A stretch of DNA of 64,000 bases from Alphaproteobacteria bacterium. Its GTDB lineage: Bacteria > Myxococcota_A > UBA796 > CAJQPC01. Below, piece by piece: positions 58,801 to 64,000 of the stretch (the stretch's first letter is position 1; the number at the start of each line of letters is the position of its first letter). The translations under genes were made by a program, and so were the position numbers. Location: contig JACKEV010000011.1 in NCBI GenBank assembly GCA_020632795.1, positions 496,001 through 560,000 of the forward strand, in the 5' to 3' direction. Under the pieces are notes generated by a model. That model saw only the letters and a list, made by a program, of their open reading frames with translations. It was not told the origin of the DNA and searched no databases.

Positions 58801-60141
58801 GGCCGCAGAGACCTTGGGCGCGTCCGGCCGCGCGCGCAGCTCGGCCAGGGCGCTGCGGGTGTGCTCGCGGGTCGCCGCGAGGCCCCCAAGGCGGGCTCGG
58901 GAGACGCGGGTGAGCTTGTCGCGTGTCGCAAAAATGGCGAGCAGCGTGTCTCTCACCTGCTGGCGGGCGGCGTCCAGGCGCTGCTGCGCAGCGGCGTGGT
59001 GCTGCTCGGCATCCGCCGGATCCCCCCCCGCCCCACCGGTCGCCTGCTCGCTGCGGGCCTGCGCCAGCGCCCGCTCGGCCTGGGCGCGGCGCTGCGCCAG
59101 GGCGCTCAAGCTCCGCTCCGCCTGACCGAGCCTCGCCTGCGCCTCGGCGAGCGCGGCGATCAGGGCCTCGGCCTCGGGCGGAGTGGCGGCCGGCCGTCGG
59201 GCCCGAAGCGCCCCGTGGCGCGCCTCGGCCTGGGCGAGGGGCTCCGCGAGGGCGCCGCGCCTCTGCTGGAGCGCGTCGACGCGCGCGCGCAGGTCGTCCA
59301 CAGCGGCGGCCTGCTCCCGCCGGGCGGCCTGCAGAGGAGCCCGCGGGTCCTCGGTCCTGGCCGCCGGAGCCTCCGCGACGCCCGTCCCGCCGAGATCCGC
59401 GATGAGCCAGGCGCAGAGCGCCCCCAGCACCGGGCTTCGGCGGGCCTCGTCCTGCAGCTCCTCCCGGGAGGGCGCGTCCAGCGGCGGCAGGGTGTCCCGC
59501 ATGCCCTCCGCGAGGACCTTCGCGATGTCCGCGCACTGGGCGGCGGTGACGTCCAGGGCCTGCGCGAGGGCCTGCAGGACGCCCTGGTGCGCCGCGTCAT
59601 CTCCCACGAGCGCCGCGAAGGGCCCCGGATCCCCGTGGGCGCTCAGGATCGCGGTGGGGGCCCAGTCCCGGGGCAGCTCGTCCCAGCTCGTGAACGCGAG
59701 GGCGACCTCGATCGCCGCGATCCAGGTCAGGGCGGCGCGGCCGGCCGGGTGGTCCCGGAGCTGCTGCACCCGCGCCTGGGGCGCCCCGGTGAACAACGCC
59801 TCCGCGCACAGGGCCAGGCCGGCCATGCGCTGCGCGACGTCTCGGGCATGGCCCCGCTCCAGCTCCTCGATGCCCGAGGCCCACTCCTCGTGGGCCTCAA
59901 ACAGGTCGAGCGCGGCCCGGGGGGCGGACGCGGGCCCGGAGAAGTGGGGGCCGTGGTCCAGCAGCGCGGCGGCGCGCAGGGCCCGCTCGCCGGGCGCCCC
60001 CAGCGCGGGCACCTCGGGGAGCGATCCGCCCAGAAGGGTCGCCTCGGCTGGCCCGTCGCCCCGCAGGACCACCGAGAGCAGCCGATGCACCGGCTCGCCC
60101 GGTGAGAGGGTGCGCAGCAGCCCGGCGAGCGCCTCGCTCAT
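55900..60141 (-). CDS. Giant Ala/Arg/Glu-rich coiled-coil protein
   Basis: 1413 residues. Residues 1-260 are globular-looking (helical; MSEALAGLLRTLSPGEPVHRL); residues about 270-1330 are nearly continuous coiled coil of the Smc/tropomyosin appearance but without Walker motifs. Two copies of RRWRLAKALRRR at about 912-925 and 1013-1026 mark an internal duplication. The C-terminal 80 residues are Pro/Arg-rich then acidic (KTVLLSREELAKQREALLGE, DEPSDESWTWGPLDE). No signal peptide or membrane segment. The opposite strand also has a long open frame, but codon pattern and the protein composition favour this strand. It follows a small coiled-coil gene by eight bases. A cytoskeletal or scaffolding role is possible but unproven. 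Confidence 0.8.
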   Translation of the reverse strand: MSEALAGLLRTLSPGEPVHRLLSVVLRGDGPAEATLLGGSLPEVPALGAPGERALRAAALLDHGPHFSGPASAPRAALDLFEAHEEWASGIEELERGHARDVAQRMAGLALCAEALFTGAPQARVQQLRDHPAGRAALTWIAAIEVALAFTSWDELPRDWAPTAILSAHGDPGPFAALVGDDAAHQGVLQALAQALDVTAAQCADIAKVLAEGMRDTLPPLDAPSREELQDEARRSPVLGALCAWLIADLGGTGVAEAPAARTEDPRAPLQAARREQAAAVDDLRARVDALQQRRGALAEPLAQAEARHGALRARRPAATPPEAEALIAALAEAQARLGQAERSLSALAQRRAQAERALAQARSEQATGGAGGDPADAEQHHAAAQQRLDAARQQVRDTLLAIFATRDKLTRVSRARLGGLAATREHTRSALAELRARPDAPKVSAAPTPSRVETGPARARLAEAEAALASTRQPLERARARLAEAETARDSVRARHDALEQAHDRAAQALRSAEEAVPLLRLRASAAATQLRSLRERPASVAALARDWLAREVEERDALRARREALVAARPAPVVVDEAAIPAAKAAAQEARGARDAARAALERLGERLQEARGALDRAAAIQADATARLRGAADRRAQAERAQTEVRGRLLTRLNAEQALEEQVLTLRTALQGAVAARRAALEQEQADARRAAATLKQDLKQRHDLMRQTQETLSQRQQARGALGPPPPVEDRRDALREALGGQRAALSQSTASRDGLRQQADEAAAELARVEVSRDTARVRFEGLPAPEPSLAPAERLGQAQGALREAERMVLQGRVAVAGAALAEQGAKRDATRQSLAMLQERRTRVGADALPLPDPTEVRGRLDAARAALSQGDANLETLSHEHATTRAEVETLRSNMPEVRSLLIARRAARWRLAKALRRRAHRLGEARAANAAAQVTLVALRATLPPPPMLTPEVSPQQAREQLEEAELHLALHAEAVLEGEEAVQAAVASVPVARAKVRQALNLLRARRWRLAKALRRRRHTLQRLQSIGPGAREALVLRRAGIEPVEGPTEAELIQLDALSSAREALLKQTTALSHLKQARDASAAALVEAEAACFERESGVGDAEQALTFARELRDSAKELLPQRREQVRQAELQVKQARKAVAGWAGQRATALRARRAEAVRQRDAARGRLTDLRTRRAAHPQRVVAARDDLARRRRQAAADVEGLRRIEQRRGALRASISRRRAVLERAAPHLVIEDAERRLDARWARFEAQERELVDNAQRVKQMRARRDEMREDLKRREAAIEALREAMKEPEEPVTEPIPLDPREALRQQLRQQMRQDRERRRRPPEAPPEPVVTEPPSAPPRRGPRRARRSAPPPPEEDAAKTVLLSREELAKQREALLGEEDEPSDESWTWGPLDE

Positions 60142-60149
60142 GGCGACGC

Positions 60150-60653
60150 TCAGGCCCCGTCGTCGAGGGCCGCCAGCTCGGCGTCGATGCGCTGGAGGGC
60201 CGCCTCCTGCTCCGCCAGCTCAGCCTCCAGGGACGCGATCTCGTCGTCCAGCTCGCGCTCCTCGGCCTCGAGCTTCGCGATCTGCTGATCCAGGTCGGCC
60301 AGCTCGGCGTTGACGCGCTCCTGCTCGGCCCGGCGCTCCTCCAGCAGCTTCTCCTGGTCGGCCAGCTCGGACTCCAGGCGCTCGACCTCGGCGCGCAGGG
60401 CATCGACCCGACCCGCCTCGGTGTCGTGGTCGGCGGAGAGCTGCTCCACCTTCTTGCGGGCCTCGGCGACCCGGGCCTCGGCGGCGTCCAGCTCGGCGCG
60501 GGCCTGCTCGTATTCCTTGGCCTGGCGCTTCAGCTCGACCTCGGCGGCGTTGACCTCGGTCTCGGCCGCCGCGACCTCGGCGCGGGCCTTCTCCAGCTCC
60601 TGGAGCTGGGCGTCGAGCTTCTCCTGGAGCGCCTCTTTGGACGGTTCGGTCAT
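60150..60653 (-). CDS. Small coiled-coil protein
   Basis: 167 residues, start ATG 60653 (MTEPSKEALQEKLDAQL); longer readings in the same frame lack an RBS. Almost the entire protein is one coiled coil (RAEVAAAETEVNAAEVELKR, EVERLESELADQEKLLEERR, ELDDEIASLEAELAEQEAAL) and strongly acidic. It is 8 bp before the giant coiled-coil gene and is likely co-expressed with it; they may assemble together. No signal peptide. Confidence 0.8.
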   Translation of the reverse strand: MTEPSKEALQEKLDAQLQELEKARAEVAAAETEVNAAEVELKRQAKEYEQARAELDAAEARVAEARKKVEQLSADHDTEAGRVDALRAEVERLESELADQEKLLEERRAEQERVNAELADLDQQIAKLEAEERELDDEIASLEAELAEQEAALQRIDAELAALDDGA

Positions 60654-60752
60654 GGCGGCGATGCTACCGGCGCGCCGGGGGGGTGTCAACGGGCCCCGGA
60701 CGGACACAGGGAGCGTAAGATGGGCTCCCTCGCGTCAAGCCCTGGAGCGACC

Positions 60753-61199
60753 ATGCGCCTGATTCAGCTCTCTCCCCTGCTGCTGGGGTTCGCCATCGTC
60801 GGGCAGGGGGTGCTCAACCGCGCGGTCGGAGAGCGCTGGGGCCTGAGCGCCGCGGTGGTCCTCAACGCCACCGTGCTGCTGGCCTCCGCCACCGCCGTGA
60901 TGCTGCTGGTCCGCAGCGCTCCCCAGCGATTCCCGGCGTTCTTCTCACCACATCCGTCGCTGGATGCCAGCGCGTGGTGGTTCATCTTCCCGGGGATGCT
61001 GGGCTGCGTGATCGTGACCGGCGTGCCCTGGGCGATCAGCCGGTTCGGCGCCGCGCCCGTGTTCGTGCTGGTCGTGGCCGGGCAGATGGTCGCCAGCCTG
61101 GCCTGGGACGCCCTGGTGGAGGGGCGGCCGGCGACGTTGCCCCGGGTGGCCGGCGCGGCGCTGGCCGTGGCGGGCGCGGCGCTGGTTTCTCGCGGCTGA
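60753..61199 (+). CDS. DMT-superfamily membrane protein (YdcZ/DUF606-like)
   Basis: 148 residues, start ATG 60753 after GGAG. Four or five hydrophobic segments: LLGFAIVGQGVLNRAVGE, SAAVVLNATVLLASATAVML, WWFIFPGMLGCVIVTGVPWA and FVLVVAGQMVASLAWDALV, ending with ALAVAGAALVSRG. The pattern (Gln-Gly early, Gly-Ala-late helix) matches the half-size DMT family of unknown substrates. Not obviously connected to the dehydrogenase genes downstream. Confidence 0.78.
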   Translation: MRLIQLSPLLLGFAIVGQGVLNRAVGERWGLSAAVVLNATVLLASATAVMLLVRSAPQRFPAFFSPHPSLDASAWWFIFPGMLGCVIVTGVPWAISRFGAAPVFVLVVAGQMVASLAWDALVEGRPATLPRVAGAALAVAGAALVSRG

Positions 61200-61247
61200 G
61201 GGGCCCCATCTGTTAGAGTTCGCGGCTCCCACCCCCTCGGAGGGCCG

Positions 61248-62117
61248 ATGAAGCCACCCCCCTTCCGATACACCCGTCCGGGAACGGTCCAGGAGACCCT
61301 GGAGCTGCTGGCGCGCTACGGGGCCACCGCCCGCATCCTGGCCGGCGGCCAGAGCCTCGTCCCGGCGATGAACGCCCGCGTCGCCCACCCCGGCGTGCTC
61401 ATCGACATCAACCGGGTGCCCGGGCTCGACGGCATCGACGCACCCACCGGCGGCGGGCTGGTCATCGGCGCGATGGCGCGCCAGGCGGCGGTCGAACACA
61501 GCCGCGACGTGCAGGTCCGCCAGCCCATCGTCGCCGAGGCCGTCTCCTGGATCGGCTGGCCCCAGGTCCGCAACCGGGGCACCTTCGGGGGCAGCCTGGC
61601 CCAGGCGGACCGGCACGCCGAGCTGCCGGCGGTCGCGCTCCTGCTGGGCGCGGCCCTGCGGGCCCGCTCGGTGCGGGGGGCGCGCACCATCGCCGCCGAC
61701 GACTTCTTCACCGGCGCCGGCAACACCCTCGATCCCGATGAGCTGCTGGTGGACGTCACGCTGCCCGCGGCGCCCGTCAACAGCGGAGCCGCCTTCCTGG
61801 AGGTCTGCCGACGGGCCAGCGGCGTGCCGGTCGTGGCGGTGGCCGCGCGGGTGATCCTGCGCGACGACGGCGCCATCGACCGCGCCGAGGCCACCATCGC
61901 GGGGGCCGCGCCCCGGGCCATCCGGGCCGAGGGGCTGGAGGCCCTCACCGGCCAGGCCCCCTCCGACGCGGCCTTCGCCGAGGCCGGGCGCGCCGCCGCC
62001 GCCGGGCGGGAGGTCGACCCCTACGAGAACGTCCACGGCGACGCCCGCTACCGCCGCCACCTCGTCTCCGTGCTCACCCGCCGCGCGCTGGCCCAGGCCG
62101 CCGCGCGCGCCGCCTGA
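61248..62117 (+). CDS. Molybdenum hydroxylase, FAD-binding medium subunit
   Basis: 289 residues, CoxM/CutM-like. The FAD phosphate loops ILAGGQSLVPAMNAR and RNRGTFGGSLAQAD are clear, and FRYTRPGTVQETLELLARYG is the conserved start. The C-terminal domain contains PVVAVAARVILRDDGAIDRA. It passes electrons from the Fe-S subunit to FAD in CO-dehydrogenase/xanthine-oxidase-type enzymes. It is the first of three consecutive subunit genes (medium, small, large). Confidence 0.93.
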   Translation: MKPPPFRYTRPGTVQETLELLARYGATARILAGGQSLVPAMNARVAHPGVLIDINRVPGLDGIDAPTGGGLVIGAMARQAAVEHSRDVQVRQPIVAEAVSWIGWPQVRNRGTFGGSLAQADRHAELPAVALLLGAALRARSVRGARTIAADDFFTGAGNTLDPDELLVDVTLPAAPVNSGAAFLEVCRRASGVPVVAVAARVILRDDGAIDRAEATIAGAAPRAIRAEGLEALTGQAPSDAAFAEAGRAAAAGREVDPYENVHGDARYRRHLVSVLTRRALAQAAARAA

Positions 62118-62128
62118 GAGGACACCGC

Positions 62129-62635
62129 ATGGACCCCACCTCCGACACCCTCGCGGTCTCCTTCGAGATCAACGGGCGCGCCGTGACCGTGCACGTCGAG
62201 CCCCGGCGCCTGCTCTCGGACGTCATCCGACACGATCTCCGGCTCACCGGCACCCACGTCGCCTGCGAGCACGGCGTCTGTGGCTCCTGCACGGTGCTGC
62301 TGGACGGCGCCCCCGTGCGGAGCTGCCTGCTGTTCGCGGTACAGGTCGATGGCTGCAAGGTCGACACGGTCGAGTCCCTGGCCACCCCCACCCCGGAGGG
62401 CGGCCTCAAGCTGCACCACCTCCAGCAGGCCTTCCACCTGGAGCATGGCCTCCAGTGCGGGTACTGTACGCCGGGCCTGCTGATGACCCTGCTGCCCTGG
62501 CTGGAGCAGAACCCCTCCCCCACCGAAGCGGACATCCGGCAGGCCATCTCCGGCAACCTGTGCCGGTGCACGGGCTACCACAACATCGTCAAGGCCGTGC
62601 AGCGCGCCATCGCGCTGTCCGCCGAGGAGGGCTGA
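62129..62635 (+). CDS. Molybdenum hydroxylase, 2Fe-2S small subunit
   Basis: 168 residues. The plant-type 2Fe-2S cysteines lie in CEHGVCGSCTVLLDGAPVRSC and the second cluster in QCGYCTPGLLMTL and GNLCRCTGYHNIVKA. This is the CoxS/CutS family. Gene order and spacing (11 bp after the medium subunit, 3 bp before the large) are typical of an operon. Confidence 0.95.
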   Translation: MDPTSDTLAVSFEINGRAVTVHVEPRRLLSDVIRHDLRLTGTHVACEHGVCGSCTVLLDGAPVRSCLLFAVQVDGCKVDTVESLATPTPEGGLKLHHLQQAFHLEHGLQCGYCTPGLLMTLLPWLEQNPSPTEADIRQAISGNLCRCTGYHNIVKAVQRAIALSAEEG

Positions 62636-62638
62636 GCC

Positions 62639-64000
62639 ATGTCCCGACTGATCGGCCAGCGCCTCCCCCGCCGTGAGGACGCCCGTCTGCTGACCGGCCG
62701 CGCCCTGTTCACCGACGACGTCGACCTGCCGGGCATGCTGCACGCCGCGTTCCTGCGCAGCCCGGTGGGCCACGCCCGCGTCAAGCGCCTGGACCTGTCC
62801 CGCGCCCGCGCCCGCAATGGCGTCGTGGCGGTGTACGGCGCCGACGACCTCGGAGCGCTGTGGGGCCCCGGCCCCCTGCTCGTGCCCCCGCCCCCCATCG
62901 AAGACATCTACTTCGTGCAGCGCACCATCGTGCCCCTGGCCAAGGACAAGGTGCGGCACATGGGCGAGCCGGTGGCGATGGTGATCGCCACCAGCCGCTA
63001 CGTGGCCGAGGACGCCCTGGAGGACATCGTCCTGGAGTTGGAGCCCCTGCCGGCGGTGCTGGATCTGGAGGCCGCCCTGGAGCGGGACGCGGCCCGGGTC
63101 CACGAGGACCTGCCCAACAACCTCGCCTCCCATGTGGTACAGACCAAGGGGGACTACGAGGCCGCCCTGGCCGAGGCCCCGGTGGTGCTCAAGCGGCGCT
63201 TCCGATACGATCGCGGCGTCGCCGCAGCCCTGGAGAACCGGGGCGTGGTGGCCGAGTGGGACGCCAAGGGCGGCGTGATGCGCATCTGGGACACCACCCA
63301 GGCGCCCATCCCCATCCGCAACGGCGTGGCCGGCATGCTGGGCCTCTCGGAGAGCCAGGTGCAGGTGGTCGCGCCCTTCATCGGCGGCGGCTTCGGCCCC
63401 AAGATGATGATGTTCTATCCGGAGGAGATCCTGGTCCCCTGGGCGTCCAGGCAGCTCGGCCGGCCGGTCAAGTGGATCGAGGACCGCCGCGAGAACTTCG
63501 GCGCCACCACCCAGGAGCGCCTCCAGATCCATGACAGCGAGATCGCGCTGACGAAGGACGGCGTCATCCTGGGCGTGAAGGACGTGTTCCTGCACGACTC
63601 GGGCGCCTACAACAGCTACGGGCTGACCATCCCCATCAACTCACAGTGCACGCTGCTGGGGCAGTACAACATCCCCAACTACTACAGTGAGTTCAAGGTG
63701 GTGTTCACCAACCGCGTGCTGGTGACCCCCTACCGGGGCGCGGGCCGCCAGCACGGCGTGTTCGTGATCGAGCGCCTGCTCGACTTCGCCGCCCGCGAGC
63801 TGGGCATCGACCGCGCGGAGATCCGCCGCCGCAACCTGATCCGCCCCGAGCACTATCCGTACGACAATGAGCTGATCTACCAGGACTTCGCCCCTCTGGT
63901 CTACGACTCCGGCGACGTCGAGCCTGTGCTGGACAAGGCCCTGGACATGATCGGCTACGACGACTTCATCCGGAACGAGCAGCCCGCCGCCCGCGCCGAG
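62639..64000 (+). CDS. Molybdenum hydroxylase, large (molybdopterin) subunit, N-terminal part
   Basis: At least 454 residues; the gene runs off the right edge. The start is ATG 62639 (MSRLIGQRLPRREDARLLTGRALF). The Moco-binding parts FIGGGFGPKMMMFYPEEIL and VTPYRGAGRQHG are visible. The last motif is the PYRGAGR form; true aerobic CO dehydrogenases of form I have AYRCSFR with Cys ligating Cu. So this is an aldehyde/xanthine-oxidase-like or form II enzyme, and CO oxidation should not be assumed. Substrate not known. Confidence 0.93.
   Translation, partial: MSRLIGQRLPRREDARLLTGRALFTDDVDLPGMLHAAFLRSPVGHARVKRLDLSRARARNGVVAVYGADDLGALWGPGPLLVPPPPIEDIYFVQRTIVPLAKDKVRHMGEPVAMVIATSRYVAEDALEDIVLELEPLPAVLDLEAALERDAARVHEDLPNNLASHVVQTKGDYEAALAEAPVVLKRRFRYDRGVAAALENRGVVAEWDAKGGVMRIWDTTQAPIPIRNGVAGMLGLSESQVQVVAPFIGGGFGPKMMMFYPEEILVPWASRQLGRPVKWIEDRRENFGATTQERLQIHDSEIALTKDGVILGVKDVFLHDSGAYNSYGLTIPINSQCTLLGQYNIPNYYSEFKVVFTNRVLVTPYRGAGRQHGVFVIERLLDFAARELGIDRAEIRRRNLIRPEHYPYDNELIYQDFAPLVYDSGDVEPVLDKALDMIGYDDFIRNEQPAARAE

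Noticed and set aside
56887..60105. 1072-residue plus-strand open frame opposite the coiled-coil gene
   Set aside because: Coil heptads, RBS and gene pairing support the minus strand; the plus reading is a Leu/Gly/Arg-rich mirror.
62639..64000. Aerobic CO dehydrogenase (coxL form I)
   Set aside because: The AYRCSFR copper loop is absent; the motif is PYRGAGR.

Overview
This window is a GC-rich, gene-dense chromosomal segment from a bacterium that most resembles the Myxococcota (old deltaproteobacterial) lineage. The clues are two DUF2330 proteins ending in MYXO-CTERM-like Cys/hydrophobic/Arg tails, many lipoproteins with Asp/Ser/Thr/Gly linkers after the lipobox Cys, an FHA-domain sigma-54 activator next to a Ser/Thr kinase fused to a formylglycine-enzyme-like domain, and the classical tRNA-tuf-secE-nusG-rplKAJL-rpoBC order. 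No genus can be named from the sequence alone. No rRNA, CRISPR array, insertion sequence or prophage was seen.

Layout. 1-10.8 kb (minus strand) is the transcription/translation core: a TTGACA-type promoter, tRNA-Thr(TGT), Tyr(GTA), Gly(TCC), Thr(GGT), then tuf, secE, nusG, rplK, rplA, rplJ, rplL, rpoB and the 5' part of rpoC. From about 1.47 to 9.82 kb these essential genes carry close to 40 single-base indels. They are so dense in 5.6-9.8 kb that almost every gene there is broken, yet each protein can be rebuilt across frames. Nothing comparable was noticed from 10 to 64 kb, so this is most likely a local sequence-quality problem. 10.8-16.3 kb (minus) holds an exported SPOR/LolA-like protein, a small anchored repeat protein, a site-2-protease-like M50 peptidase and a large lipoprotein that looks like a catalytically dead peptidase. 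16.4-24.4 kb (plus) holds a ceramidase-like lipoprotein, a CbpA-type DnaJ, a lipoprotein/beta-barrel pair, YggT, a HEAT-repeat protein, a TerB-Coq4 fusion and a Cys-rich protein.

24.3-33.5 kb is a coherent regulatory/metabolic block. Two large FAD-dependent desaturase-like oxidoreductases flank a cyclic-nucleotide-domain/acetoacetate-decarboxylase-like fusion in a three-gene, overlapping operon preceded by a GG-N10-GC sigma-54 promoter. Divergent to it lie an FHA-AAA+-Fis enhancer-binding protein with intact GAFTGA and a kinase-FGE fusion. 33.5-41.2 kb contains a polysaccharide-export permease, a FadL-like porin, a lipoprotein, a sugar-phosphate transferase and the two DUF2330 paralogues.

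41.4-50.2 kb (plus) is the most unusual region: a PqqD-like protein, an ATP-grasp enzyme, a fold-III PLP decarboxylase with a RiPP-leader-like N-terminus, a urea-channel/M23-peptidase fusion, an outer-membrane TPR protein, a periplasmic TPR protein, a guanidino-group deiminase and a JAMM protease. Many of these genes overlap or abut. I infer an envelope-linked pathway working on amino-acid or peptide guanidine/urea chemistry; the product is unknown. 50.2-64 kb has a degenerate 5'-nucleotidase-like protein with a barrel-like tail, a DUF3616-like lipoprotein, an AmpG-like transporter, a 1413-residue coiled-coil protein with a small coiled-coil partner, a DMT permease, and a three-subunit molybdenum hydroxylase whose large subunit runs off the window.
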